From: CAZQFV01 sp964613665
GTDB taxonomy: Bacteria; Chloroflexota; Chloroflexia; DTKN01
Direction: 5' to 3'
Assembly: GCA_964613665.1 (NCBI GenBank)
Contig: CAZTIG010000012.1
Location: 1 to 64,000 of the forward strand
Length of the DNA: 64,000 nt
Every line of letters begins with the position of its first letter. Position 1 is the first letter of the stretch. Below, one piece after another: positions 25,777-34,810 of the stretch. The notes beneath the pieces are model-generated. The model saw nothing but the letters and a program-made list of their open reading frames with translations, did not search any database and was not told the origin of the DNA. A program made the translations under genes and the position numbers.

Positions 25777-28575
25777 ATGGCCGACCGCTACAATCCCGCC
25801 GCAATCGAGCCGAAGTGGCAACGCCAGTGGGAGGAGAGCGGGCTCTACCGCACCACCGAAGACCCCCAGCACCCGAAGTGGTATTTCCTCACCATGCTCC
25901 CCTACCCCTCGGGCGACCTGCACCTGGGCCACTGGTACGCCATGGCCCCCTCCGACGCCCGGGCCCGCTACCTGCGCATGCGCGGCTACAACGTCTTCTT
26001 CCCCATCGGCTTCGACGCCTTCGGCCTTCCTGCCGAGAACGCCGCCATCAAGCACGGCATCCACCCCCGGCAGTGGACCTATGAGAACATCGAGCGCATG
26101 CGCCGGCAGCTGCGCTCCATGGGGGCCATGTGGGCCTGGGATCGGGAAGCCGTCTCCTCCGACCCCGACTACTACCGCTGGACACAGTGGTTCTTTGTCC
26201 AGTTCTACAAGCGCGGCCTGGCCTACCGCAAGCACGCCCCGGTCGACTTTTGTCCCACCTGCAACACCACCCTGGCCCGCGAGCAGGTCTGGGGGGAGGA
26301 CCGCCACTGTGAGCGCTGCGGCACGCCGGTGATCAGGAAGGAGCTGAACCAGTGGTTCTTCAAGATCACCGCGTACGCCGATGAGCTGCTCGATTTCTCG
26401 CGGATCGAGTGGCCCGAGCGCGTGCGGGCTATGCAGACCAACTGGATCGGCCGCAGCGAGGGGGCCAACGTCACCTTCCCGGTCAGGGGAGCCACCGATA
26501 TCGAGGTCTTTACCACCCGTCCCGACACCCTCTGGGGGGCGACCTTCATGGTGCTGGCGCCTGAGCACCCGCTCGTGGAGCAGTTGACCACGCCGGAGCA
26601 CGCCACCGAGGTGAGTGCCTATCAGCAGCAGGCTGCCCGGCAGACGGAGATCGAGCGCCTCTCAACCGAGAAGGAAAAGACCGGCGTCTTCACCGGTGGG
26701 TACGCCACCAATCCGGTCAACGGCGAAGAGATACCGGTCTGGATCGCCGACTACGTGATGATGACCTACGGGACAGGCGCGATCATGGCCGTGCCGGCGC
26801 ACGACGAGCGCGACTTTGCCTTTGCCCTGAAGTACGGCCTGCCGATCATCCCGGTCATCGCCCGCACCGACGGCCTGGCCAAGAGCCTGGTCTTTCCCGG
26901 CTCGGCGCGCCAGGGGCTGGCCGAGGCGCTGCACGCTGCGGGAATCTCCTTCGAGGCCGGCCCGGTCGGCGATGTCGGCGAAGGGCTCTACGTGACGCTG
27001 CACGGGGATGAGCAGATCGACGAGTACGTCCGCCTGATGCAGGAGCACCTGCTTCCGGGCAACTGGAACGAGGTCGTCGGCGCGCGCTGGGCCTTTGTCT
27101 TTGACGACGGCGTCCGCGAGCTGGACTCGGTCCAGGCCGATCGCGAGATCCTGGCCCGCTGCCGGTCCATCTATCCGCCCGTGAGCCGCAACCGCACCAC
27201 GATGGAGATGCTCCACAGCCTGCCTTTCTACCGCGACGTGCTGTTCCACGCCGAGCACGGCACCATGGTGCACTCTGGCGCCTTTAGCGGCACGCCGGGA
27301 GACGTGGCCGTCCAGCGGGTCACCGCCTGGCTGGCCGAGCGCGGCGCGGGCCGCTTCGCCGTCAACTACCGCCTGCGCGACTGGCTGATCTCGCGCCAGC
27401 GCTACTGGGGCGCACCGATTCCCATCGTCTACTGCCCGCAGTGCGGGACCGTGCCGGTGCCGGAGGCAGAGCTTCCGGTGCTCCTGCCCGACGACGTGGA
27501 CTTTCGCCCGACCGGGGAGTCGCCGCTCAAGTACCACGAGGGCTTTCTGCGCACGACCTGCCCGCAATGCGGCGGGCCGGCCGAGCGCGAGACCGACACG
27601 ATGGACACGTTCGTCTGCTCCTCCTGGTACCAGTATCGCTACCTGAGCCCCCAGTACGACCAGGGCCCCTTTGATCCCGAGGCGGGCCGCTACTGGCTGC
27701 CGGTGGACCAGTACACCGGCGGGGTCGAGCACGCCACCATGCACCTGATCTACACCCGCTTCTTCACCAAGGTGCTGCGCGACATGGGCCTGGTCTGGTT
27801 CGACGAGCCGATGGAGCGCCTGTTCAACCAGGGCACCATCCTGGGCGAGGACGGGGAGAAGATGAGCAAGTCGCGCGGCAACGTCGTCTCCCCGGACGAC
27901 CTGGTGGGAAAGTACGGCGCCGACACGGTGCGCTGCTTCCTGATGTTCCTGGGCCCCTGGAACGAGGGGGCCCCCTGGAACAGCCAGGGCATCGAGGGGG
28001 TGCAGCGCTTCCTCAACCGCGTCTGGGCGTTGGTGGTGGAGGAACCGGAGCGGCGCGACCGGCCGGCCGAGATCGACGAGACGGCCCTGCGCCGGCTGGT
28101 GCACCGCACTATCCAGGTGGCCACGGCCGATATCGAGGCCTTTCGCTTCAACACCATGCTGGCCCGGTTGATGGAGCTGGCGAACGTGCTGATGAAGCTG
28201 CGCGAGACGCCGCTGCGCGGCGGGGCGGCCTGGGCGGAGGCGGTGGACGCCCTGGTGCGCATGGTGGCCCCGCTGGCCCCGCACATCAGCGAGGAGCTGT
28301 GGGCGCGGCTGGGCCGGCCGTACAGCGTGCACACCCAGGCCTGGCCGGCCTTCGACCCGGCGCTGGCGGCGCTGGAGGAGGTCGAAATCGCCGTCCAGGT
28401 CAACGGCAAGGTACGGGCGCAGCTGCGCATCCCAGTCGACCTGCCCGAGGCCGATGTGCGGGAGCTGGCCCTGTCCCAGGAGCGGGTACAGCCCTTCCTG
28501 GCCGGGCAGGAGGTGGTCAAGGTCATCGTCGTGCCCCGCCGGCTGGTGAACGTCGTGGTGCGGCCGGCAAGGTGA
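25777..28575 (+). CDS. leuS: Leucyl-tRNA synthetase
   Basis: 932 residues, class I synthetase that charges tRNA-Leu. The HIGH-type motif HLGH is at about 48-51 (PSGDLHLGHW), the CP1 editing domain is marked by TTRPDTLWGATFM (about 245) and GTGAIMAVPAHDERDF, the KMSKS motif is KMSKSRGN (about 696), and an anticodon-binding helical domain and small C-terminal domain follow. At 932 residues it is longer than most bacterial enzymes (about 810-880). About 100 residues near 370-500 (around GNWNEVVGARWAFVFDDG) lie between the end of the editing domain and the second half of the catalytic domain. GAGGAGG precedes the ATG. Expression is controlled by the T-box leader. Confidence 0.96.
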   Translation: MADRYNPAAIEPKWQRQWEESGLYRTTEDPQHPKWYFLTMLPYPSGDLHLGHWYAMAPSDARARYLRMRGYNVFFPIGFDAFGLPAENAAIKHGIHPRQWTYENIERMRRQLRSMGAMWAWDREAVSSDPDYYRWTQWFFVQFYKRGLAYRKHAPVDFCPTCNTTLAREQVWGEDRHCERCGTPVIRKELNQWFFKITAYADELLDFSRIEWPERVRAMQTNWIGRSEGANVTFPVRGATDIEVFTTRPDTLWGATFMVLAPEHPLVEQLTTPEHATEVSAYQQQAARQTEIERLSTEKEKTGVFTGGYATNPVNGEEIPVWIADYVMMTYGTGAIMAVPAHDERDFAFALKYGLPIIPVIARTDGLAKSLVFPGSARQGLAEALHAAGISFEAGPVGDVGEGLYVTLHGDEQIDEYVRLMQEHLLPGNWNEVVGARWAFVFDDGVRELDSVQADREILARCRSIYPPVSRNRTTMEMLHSLPFYRDVLFHAEHGTMVHSGAFSGTPGDVAVQRVTAWLAERGAGRFAVNYRLRDWLISRQRYWGAPIPIVYCPQCGTVPVPEAELPVLLPDDVDFRPTGESPLKYHEGFLRTTCPQCGGPAERETDTMDTFVCSSWYQYRYLSPQYDQGPFDPEAGRYWLPVDQYTGGVEHATMHLIYTRFFTKVLRDMGLVWFDEPMERLFNQGTILGEDGEKMSKSRGNVVSPDDLVGKYGADTVRCFLMFLGPWNEGAPWNSQGIEGVQRFLNRVWALVVEEPERRDRPAEIDETALRRLVHRTIQVATADIEAFRFNTMLARLMELANVLMKLRETPLRGGAAWAEAVDALVRMVAPLAPHISEELWARLGRPYSVHTQAWPAFDPALAALEEVEIAVQVNGKVRAQLRIPVDLPEADVRELALSQERVQPFLAGQEVVKVIVVPRRLVNVVVRPAR

Positions 28576-28699
28576 GCGGTCCAGCACGGCATGCCGGGTG
28601 CCCCGGGCGGCATCCACGCTGCCCCCATCTTGTGTGCGATCGATTGTCGAGAAAGCCGATTGGCGACAGCGGCTCTGCACGAGACCGATAGGAGTTGAC

Positions 28700-29908
28700 A
28701 TGTCTGCGATCGAGATCAAACCCGGCATCTTCTGGGTCGGCGTCAACGACCGTACCACCGACCTCTTCGAGGGCCTCTGGCCCATCACCCAGGTTGGCGT
28801 CTCCTACAACGCCTACTTGGTCCGGGACGAGCGCCAGGCCATCATCGACCTGTCCAAGGCCATCAAGACCGACGAGTTCTTCGACCAAGTCGCCGCCGTC
28901 ACCGACCTGCGCGCCCTCGACTATATCGTCGTCAACCACATGGAGCCGGACCACTCCGGGGTGCTGCGCACGCTGCTGCGCATCGCTCCCCAGGCCACCA
29001 TCCTAGGCTCGGACAAGACCAGGGCCATGCTGGAGTCGTTCTACGGCATCCGCGAGAACGTCCGCGTCGTCCAGGACGGTGAGACGCTCGCCCTCGGCCG
29101 GCACACGCTGCAGTTCTTCGCCACGCCGTTCGTGCACTGGCCCGAGACGATCATGACCTATGACACCGGGCACAAGGTCCTCTTCTCCTGCGACGCCTTT
29201 GGCGGGTACGGAGCGCTGCGCGGAGCCATCTTCGACGACGAGTGCGTCGACCAAGCCTTTTACGAGCAGGAGTCGTTGCGCTACTATGCCAACATCGTGG
29301 CAAAATTCAGCCGCATGGTCGTGCGGGCCATCGACAAGCTGGCCAACGTCCCCGTCGAGGTCATCGCCCCTTCCCACGGTCTCATCTGGCGGAAGGATCC
29401 CGGCCGCATCGTGGAGCTGTACCGCCGCTGGGCCGGGTACGCCACCGGCCCCGGCGAGCCCGAGGTCACGCTCATCTATAGCTCCATGTACGGCAACACC
29501 GAGACTATGATGAACGCCGTGGCCCAGGGCATCTCCCGGGAAGGCCTGGCGCTGGAGATCTTTGACGCCACGCGCACGCACGTCAGCTACATCCTGTCCT
29601 CCCTGTGGACCCGCGCTGGGGTCATGGTCGGCGCGCCCACCTACGAGGGGGCCCTCTTCCCGCCGATGGCCCATGTGCTGGACATGGCCCTGCGCAAGGG
29701 CATCCGCAACAGGAAGGTGGCCCGTTTCGGCAGCTACGGCTGGAGTGGCGGGGCACAGAAGGAGTTCGAGAAGATCGTCGCCGAACTGGGCTGGGAGAAC
29801 AGCGGCTTTTTCGAGTTCGTCGGCTCGCCGAGCGAGGAGGAGCTGCGGCAGGGCCTGGAGTTCGGGGCGGCCTTTGCCCGGGCCGTGCGCGCCGGCGCCG
29901 CCGGGTAG
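28700..29908 (+). CDS. Flavodiiron protein (A-type)
   Basis: 402 residues. The N-terminal metallo-beta-lactamase-like domain has the diiron ligand motif HMEPDH (about 80-85), later acidic and histidine ligands (HWPETIMTYD and CDAFGGYGALR) and APSHGLIW. The C-terminal flavodoxin domain (about 256-400) has an FMN-binding loop IYSSMYGNTETM. No rubredoxin or flavin reductase domain is attached, so this is the basic two-domain type. Such enzymes reduce oxygen to water, or NO to nitrous oxide, in anaerobes and facultative bacteria; which is preferred cannot be read here. The ATG at 28700 follows AGGAGT. No clear promoter is seen between leuS and this gene, so it may share the leuS transcript. Confidence 0.92.
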   Translation: MSAIEIKPGIFWVGVNDRTTDLFEGLWPITQVGVSYNAYLVRDERQAIIDLSKAIKTDEFFDQVAAVTDLRALDYIVVNHMEPDHSGVLRTLLRIAPQATILGSDKTRAMLESFYGIRENVRVVQDGETLALGRHTLQFFATPFVHWPETIMTYDTGHKVLFSCDAFGGYGALRGAIFDDECVDQAFYEQESLRYYANIVAKFSRMVVRAIDKLANVPVEVIAPSHGLIWRKDPGRIVELYRRWAGYATGPGEPEVTLIYSSMYGNTETMMNAVAQGISREGLALEIFDATRTHVSYILSSLWTRAGVMVGAPTYEGALFPPMAHVLDMALRKGIRNRKVARFGSYGWSGGAQKEFEKIVAELGWENSGFFEFVGSPSEEELRQGLEFGAAFARAVRAGAAG

Positions 29909-29953
29909 CTGGCCGCACGTTCGCGATCCGCCGGCAAGGAGGGTAGGGAACCA

Positions 29954-29977
29954 GGAGCAGGGGATCCCGCCTGCTCC
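29954..29977. terminator. Hairpin between convergent genes (possible bidirectional terminator)
   Basis: GGAGCAGG (29954-29961) pairs perfectly with CCTGCTCC (29970-29977). Pyrimidine-rich DNA follows on the plus strand, but there is no clean T-tract. It lies between the flavodiiron gene and lysS ends. Confidence 0.4.
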
Positions 29978-30008
29978 CTGTTCTCTGCTCCTTCCCGCCG
30001 GCTCTCCG

Positions 30009-31757
30009 CTATTCCTGGCGCAGGTGCGGGAAGAGGATCACCTCGCGGATGGCCGCCTGGTCGGTCAGGAGCATCACCAGCCGGTCGATCCCCGTCCCCA
30101 GTCCGCCGGTCGGGGGCATCCCGTACATGAGGGCGTTGATAAAGTCCTGGTCCATGGGATGGGCCTCGGTGTCTCCGCCGGCATAGGCCCGGCCCTGGGC
30201 CAGGAAGCGCTCCTCCTGGTCCAGCGGATCGTTCAGTTCGGAGAAGGCGTTGCACAGCTCCATCCCGCAGGCAAAGCCCTCGAAGCGTTCGACCACCTCG
30301 GGGCGGTCCGGGCGGCGCTTGGAGAGTGGGGAGAGCTCCAGCGGATAGTCATAGAGGAAGATGGGCTGGACGATGGCCGGCTCGACATAGGTGGACAGGA
30401 GATAGTCCACCAGCTTGGGCCAGCCGGCCTGGGGGTCGACCTCGCCGCCGCGGGCGCGGATGGCGGCGTGCAGGGTGGCCGCATCGGGGTGGGCGGTCAC
30501 GTCAATACCGCTGGCCTCGTGGATGGCCTCCAGCAGTGGCACCCGCGGCCAGGGCGGGGCCAGCTCGATGTCGTTCCCCTGGTAACGGATACGCGTGCTG
30601 CCGACGACCTGCTGGGCAACCGCGGCGACCATCTCCTCGAACAGGGCCATCATGTCCTGGTAGTCAGCATAGGCCTGGTACCACTCCAGCTGGGTGAACT
30701 CGGGCATGTGGACACGGTCGACGCCCTCGTTGCGAAAGTCGTGCCCGATCTCATAGACCCGCTCGTACATCCCGACGATGAGCCGCTTCAGGTACAGCTC
30801 GAAGGAGATGCGCAGGTAGAGGTCCTGGTCGAGCTGGTTGTGGTGGGTGACAAAGGGCCGCGCCGCCGCCCCGCCGTAGATCGGCTGCAGGATCGGCGTC
30901 TCCACCTCCAGGAAGCCGCGCCCGTCGAGGAAAGCGCGGATCGCCCGGATGATGCGGGCGCGCTGGCGGAAGCGCTCGCGAACCTCGGTGTTGGCCAGGA
31001 GGTCGGCGTAGCGCTCGCGCAAGCGCTTCTCCACGTCGGTCAGGCCGTGGTACTTTTCCGGCGGCGGGTTGATCGTCTTGGCCAGCAGGCGCACGCCGCT
31101 CACGTGCAGGCTGAGCTGGCCCATACGGGTGAAGAAAGGCCGGCCGGCCGCCTCGATAAAGTCGCCCGGGTCAAAGTCGGCCTCGAAGGCGCGGAACGCC
31201 TCCTCCCCCACCTCCGCCTGGCTGAGGAAGAGTTGGATGTGCGGATAGAGGCCGCCCGTGGGCCCCTCCAGGATGCTGCCGTCGGCCAGGTCGGTGAAGA
31301 GGGCCCGGCCCATGGCCCGCACGCCGCCGCCCAGCCGCCCGGCCAGGACGATCTCGCCCAAGCCGGCGGTCGCACTTTCGCGCATCTCGGCGATCGTGAC
31401 GGGGGTGTAGGCACTCTCGTCCAAGGTCGGGCCCCAGGCCGACAGGCGCAGGGACAGCCGGCCGGTGTCGGAGAGCGTAAGCTGACCTCCGCAGGCCACC
31501 TCACCGGTCGGCATGGTGGGGTCGTCGGGCAGGTCCAGCAACTGCAGGCGCTCGCGGCCGGCCACCAGGTCGTACGCGCCGGCATGTCGCTGGATAGCCC
31601 CGCGGACCTGGACGCTGCCCGCTGGCCACACCAGGCCGGCCCAGACCTGGGCCACGGTGTGCGTGCGCCGACAGCGTGCCGGGTAGGGATCGACGCCCCG
31701 CCGGCGCAGCGCTCGCGCCTTCTCCAGTCGCCGCCGCTGATACTCGTTCAGGTCCAT
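30009..31757 (-). CDS. lysS: Lysyl-tRNA synthetase (class II), extended N-terminus
   Basis: 582 residues; bacterial LysRS is usually about 490-510. Class II motifs are present: motif 2 with HDFRNEGVD (about 336-344), motif 3 with GTGIDRLVMLLT (about 550-561) and a correct C-terminus ending VILFPHLRQE. The catalytic domain starts near residue 230, after an OB-fold anticodon-binding domain (about 132-225). About 80 residues more than usual precede this domain, with their own strand pattern (VQVRGAIQRHAG, RERLQLLDLPD), suggesting a second OB-like piece. It charges tRNA-Lys. The start lies one base after the greA stop, so greA-lysS form a coupled pair, an arrangement known from other bacteria. 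Confidence 0.94.
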   Translation of the reverse strand: MDLNEYQRRRLEKARALRRRGVDPYPARCRRTHTVAQVWAGLVWPAGSVQVRGAIQRHAGAYDLVAGRERLQLLDLPDDPTMPTGEVACGGQLTLSDTGRLSLRLSAWGPTLDESAYTPVTIAEMRESATAGLGEIVLAGRLGGGVRAMGRALFTDLADGSILEGPTGGLYPHIQLFLSQAEVGEEAFRAFEADFDPGDFIEAAGRPFFTRMGQLSLHVSGVRLLAKTINPPPEKYHGLTDVEKRLRERYADLLANTEVRERFRQRARIIRAIRAFLDGRGFLEVETPILQPIYGGAAARPFVTHHNQLDQDLYLRISFELYLKRLIVGMYERVYEIGHDFRNEGVDRVHMPEFTQLEWYQAYADYQDMMALFEEMVAAVAQQVVGSTRIRYQGNDIELAPPWPRVPLLEAIHEASGIDVTAHPDAATLHAAIRARGGEVDPQAGWPKLVDYLLSTYVEPAIVQPIFLYDYPLELSPLSKRRPDRPEVVERFEGFACGMELCNAFSELNDPLDQEERFLAQGRAYAGGDTEAHPMDQDFINALMYGMPPTGGLGTGIDRLVMLLTDQAAIREVILFPHLRQE

Positions 31758-31758
31758 G

Positions 31759-32220
31759 TCAGGAAATCTCCACGATCCTCAGCCGGTCGATCCCGGCCGG
31801 CGTCTGCACCTCTACCGTCTCATTGGCCCGCCGGCCGAGCAGGGCCTGGCCTACCGGTGACTCGTTGGAGATGCGGCCCTGGCGCGGGTTGGCCTCGGCC
31901 GAGCCCACCAGGACCCAGACCTCCTCGTAGCCCGCGCTGTCGCGGATACGCACCCGGGAGCCCAGCTGCACCGTGTCGGTGTGGTTGTTCTCGTTAATGA
32001 TCTGCACATCGGCCAGCAGGCGCTCCAGCTCGCGAATACGCCCCTCGATAAAGGCCTGGTACTCCTTGGCGTCCTCGTACTCCCCGCTCTCGCGGACGTC
32101 GCCCTGGGCCTTGGCATCCCGGATGCGCTGGGCAGCCTTGCGCCGGCCCTCGGTGCTCAGCTCTGCCAGCTCCTGGCGCAGCTTCTGCAGGCCTTCCACG
32201 GTCAGCAATGTCGGTGACAC
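31759..32220 (-). CDS. greA: Transcription elongation factor GreA
   Basis: 153 residues from GTG at 32218-32220, chosen because AGGAGG lies five bases before it. An N-terminal antiparallel coiled coil (about 8-75) includes the tip acidic residues in GDVRESGEYEDAKEYQ that reach into the RNA polymerase secondary channel. The C-terminal FKBP-like domain contains GSRVRIRDSAG and ISNESPVGQALLGRR. It rescues backtracked polymerase by stimulating RNA cleavage. It is cotranscribed with lysS from the promoter at 32306-32334. Confidence 0.95.
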   Translation of the reverse strand: MSPTLLTVEGLQKLRQELAELSTEGRRKAAQRIRDAKAQGDVRESGEYEDAKEYQAFIEGRIRELERLLADVQIINENNHTDTVQLGSRVRIRDSAGYEEVWVLVGSAEANPRQGRISNESPVGQALLGRRANETVEVQTPAGIDRLRIVEIS

Positions 32221-32305
32221 CCCATCCTCCTGCACACTTCAAGCGGCGAATCCCGCCGGGATGCCCCGGCGGGAACGTCGATTGGGTACGGGTCTGGTCT
32301 AGACT

Positions 32306-32334
32306 ATTGTACTACATTCCACCCGAAAGCGCAA
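32306..32334 (-). promoter_or_regulatory. Promoter of greA-lysS
   Basis: Read on the minus strand: -35 TTGCGC (32329-32334), 17-bp spacer, -10 TACAAT (32306-32311). It lies inside the last codons of the SIR2-like pseudogene. Confidence 0.7.
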
Positions 32335-33074
32335 ACCGGTCGGTGGGCGAACTAGAAACATTCATCGTTCTCGCACGGCGGTAAGCCTCGACCGAGGGGG
32401 CCAGGTGTACCGCGGTCCGCCCGGCCGGCCCGCCGTGGGCGGGCCGGAGCGCCCTGTAGAGGGTCTGGCCGACGCGGGCCAGCAGGTCGGGCGACAGGCG
32501 GTCGCCGCCGATGAGCAGGCCCATCCTCTCCAGGAGATCGCGCTGCGCCGGGCCGAAAAAGCAGGCTGCCTCGTGCCAAGAAGGGGCCAGGACCTGCCAC
32601 CAGGCCCGAAAGTCGGCCATGGCGGGGTTGGCGCCCACCAGGAGCAGCGCCCCGTCCGCCGCCCGCCGGCCGGCCTCCGCCAGCAGGTAGCGCTTGTCCG
32701 GGTCGGCCGGCAGGCCGCGCACCTCCTCCCGGCTGAGGATCACCCGGTGGTGGCTTGTCAGGTTGCCTCCTAGTTTGAGGAGGCAGAAGCCGCGTTCCGG
32801 GGGGCGACCTCGCGGCCGTGCGCCACCGGCAAGGGTTGGCCGGCGGCGGCAAAGGCGCGCTCTACCCGGTCGCTCGCATCCGGGCTGAGGATGGGCAGCG
32901 GGGGGAAGTGGGGCACCTCTTCCGGCGGCGGCAGTTGCGCCGCCTCCGCTGCCCGACGGGAAAGCAGCAGGGCCGGTTCGGCCGGCGCTCCTCCAGGGGA
33001 AAGGGCAGCGCGGCCCACAGCAGGAGCAACCGGCCCCGCCCCAGGGCGGCGGTCAACGCGGGCGGCAGGTCCAT
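32312..33074 (-). pseudogene. SIR2-like domain gene broken by two frameshifts
   Basis: Three adjacent reading frames on the minus strand join into one SIR2-like protein. Frame 1 starts at ATG 33072-33074 after AAAGGAG (MDLPPALTAALGRGRLLLL). Frame 2 gives LLLSRRAAEAAQLPPPEEV and PILSPDASDRVERAFAAAG. Frame 3 gives LLKLGGNLTSHHRVILSRE and LLLVGANPAMADFRAWW, the last matching the LVG-x-x-P-x-x-x-DFR element of SIR2-like domains. The second break lies at a run of six G (32799-32804); one extra base there restores the frame. These could be real mutations or indels in the assembly. In such families the domain may bind or cleave NAD and often sits in larger signalling or defence proteins. No N- or C-terminal partner domain is visible. 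Confidence 0.55.
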
Positions 33075-33135
33075 CGCAGCGCTCCTTTCTCATGCCCGGT
33101 GCCCCGGCCGGCAGATGGAAGCGGGGTCGTGCGGG

Positions 33136-34512
33136 TCAAGGGATTCCCGTCGGCTCCCACCACAGGTGCATCTGTGCCGTGCCGGTCAGCTCGAAGCACT
33201 CGACGCGCAGGGAGTGCTCGCCGCGGCCCAGCTTGACCTCCGCGGCGACCTCACGGGGGCCGCCGGCCTGCCAGGCATCGATGACAAGTCGGCCGTCGAC
33301 CCACAGCCGTGCTCCGTCGTCCACGACGATGCGGAAGCGGTAGGTGGCGGCGTCGAAGCGGAGCTTGCGCGTCCAGCGGGCGGAAAAGTTGTCCACCGGC
33401 ATGCCCCCGGCCACGGAGCCGCTGCCCCAGTCGAAATCGATCCTGCTCTCGTTCTGCACGAGCGCCGGGTCGCCGCGCAGGTCGATGTTGGTCCAGTACT
33501 CGCCCTGCCATTCCGGGAAGATGGATATCTTGTCCCACGAGACCCGGATGGCTGCTCTGCCGACGCGCTCGTAGTACTCGACGCGCAGGCGATGGTCTCC
33601 GGCCGGCAGGAAGGTAGTGGCCGTCACCTCGCGCCGGCCGCCGTCCTGCCAGGCATCGAGGAGCAGCTCGTCGTCGGCATAGATGCGCAGGCCGTCGTCC
33701 ACGTTGGCGGTGAAGCGGTAGGTGCCCAGGTCGAAAGCCAGCGTGCGCGTCCAGCGGACCGAGAAGCCATCGGCAGGGAGGCCGGCCGTCGGTGCCGCGG
33801 TGCCCCAGTCGAAATCGATCGTGCCATCGTCGCGCACCACCACGGGCGAGCCGTCCAGGTGCGGGTTGGCATAGTACTCGCCCTTCCAGCCGGCGACGGG
33901 CGGGGGCGTAGCCGGCGGGGTCGGGGTGGGCGGCGTGGTGCCGACGACGACGCGTACCTGGATGGTATCGCTGCCGCCGCTCAGGCCGAAGGGCGCGCCG
34001 TCGGCGTTGTAGAGCTGCCAGTGGCCCTCGTAGGAGCCATTGCCCGTTGGCGCGGTCAGGGTGACCGACAGGTCCACCATCCCGCCAGGTGCGACGGCAG
34101 TCGGCAAGGGCAGCGCCGCCGGTCCGCCCAGGCGTGCGCCCCCGGCAAAGGAGAGCGTATAGTCGGTGTTCCAGAGGCAGGTGCCGTTGTTGCGCAGGCG
34201 CCAGGTCTTGACAAAGGTCTGGCCAGGGACGACCAGGGTGCCATCGGGAATGGTCACGTCGGCGACCAGCGTGGCCAGATCGGAGCAGCCGGGCACCGGC
34301 GTGGGCGAGGGCGGCACCGGCGTCGGGGCAGGTGCCGTCGGGGGCGGGGGATCAGGCGGCAGCGTGGCCGTGGGGTCCGGGGCGTTGGTGGGAGGCACGG
34401 TGGGACCTGTCCCCGGGGTCTGGTCGGGCAGCGTGCCGCAGGCGCCAAAGAGGGCGCACAGGGCGAATCCCAGCAGAACCAGAACGATCAGGCGCCGGCG
34501 CGTGTTATTCAT
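33136..34512 (-). CDS. Lipoprotein with NBR1-like Ig domain and two PA14 domains
   Basis: 458 residues. A lipoprotein signal ends at Cys25 (LFGAC), followed by a P/T-rich linker (about 30-72). An Ig-like domain of the NBR1 type (about 76-185, with FVKTWRLRNNGTCLWNTDY) is followed by two PA14 domains (about 208-320 and 325-455). Each PA14 repeat has the pattern WKGEYYAN or WQGEYWTN, IDFDWG, FSVRWTR or FSARWTR, YRFTANVDDGLRIY and VEYYE, typical of carbohydrate-binding PA14 modules. It is probably an adhesin or glycan-binding surface protein. The ATG follows AAGGAGG. It is divergent from the amidase gene; no good promoter of its own is seen. Confidence 0.85.
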   Translation of the reverse strand: MNNTRRRLIVLVLLGFALCALFGACGTLPDQTPGTGPTVPPTNAPDPTATLPPDPPPPTAPAPTPVPPSPTPVPGCSDLATLVADVTIPDGTLVVPGQTFVKTWRLRNNGTCLWNTDYTLSFAGGARLGGPAALPLPTAVAPGGMVDLSVTLTAPTGNGSYEGHWQLYNADGAPFGLSGGSDTIQVRVVVGTTPPTPTPPATPPPVAGWKGEYYANPHLDGSPVVVRDDGTIDFDWGTAAPTAGLPADGFSVRWTRTLAFDLGTYRFTANVDDGLRIYADDELLLDAWQDGGRREVTATTFLPAGDHRLRVEYYERVGRAAIRVSWDKISIFPEWQGEYWTNIDLRGDPALVQNESRIDFDWGSGSVAGGMPVDNFSARWTRKLRFDAATYRFRIVVDDGARLWVDGRLVIDAWQAGGPREVAAEVKLGRGEHSLRVECFELTGTAQMHLWWEPTGIP

Positions 34513-34593
34513 CTTGTCCTCCTTGCTTTGCTACGAACGTTCCATCAGGAATGTTGATTTCATCTGCGCCTGATTGACTGCCTTGGACGGCTC

Positions 34594-34691
34594 CATGATA
34601 CCCCCCGCAGCCTACGCCACCCGACTGTGCTGCTGGTGGAATCTCTACGCCAGCCCTACGCAAGGCCTGCGCAGGAGTAGGGGGTATCATG
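34594..34691. repeat. 12-bp inverted repeat flanking a block with three CTACGC boxes
   Basis: CATGATACCCCC (34594-34605) and GGGGGTATCATG (34680-34691) are perfect inverted repeats 74 bases apart. Between them CTACGC occurs three times (near 34611, 34644 and 34656). The block lies between divergent genes, just upstream of the amidase promoter. It could be an operator, a small mobile element or a hairpin RNA; nothing decides between these. Confidence 0.6.
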
Positions 34692-34704
34692 AAGTTGCCT
34701 GCTG

Positions 34705-34733
34705 TTGACGGCCGGCCACGATTGTGCTATAAA
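34705..34733 (+). promoter_or_regulatory. Promoter of the amidase gene
   Basis: -35 TTGACG (34705-34710), 17-bp spacer, -10 TATAAA (34728-34733), about 70 bases before the start at 34811. Confidence 0.78.
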
Positions 34734-34810
34734 CTGTCGTAGATTCGTTGGACGCTGTGCGCGGGTCTGCTGGCCGGAGCGGCAGCACGAGGGGTATGCT
34801 GGAGGACTCC

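Noticed and set aside
32352..32852. 166-residue Pro/Arg-rich frame on the minus strand
   Set aside because: It is out of frame with the SIR2-like segments and looks like a GC-driven artefact.
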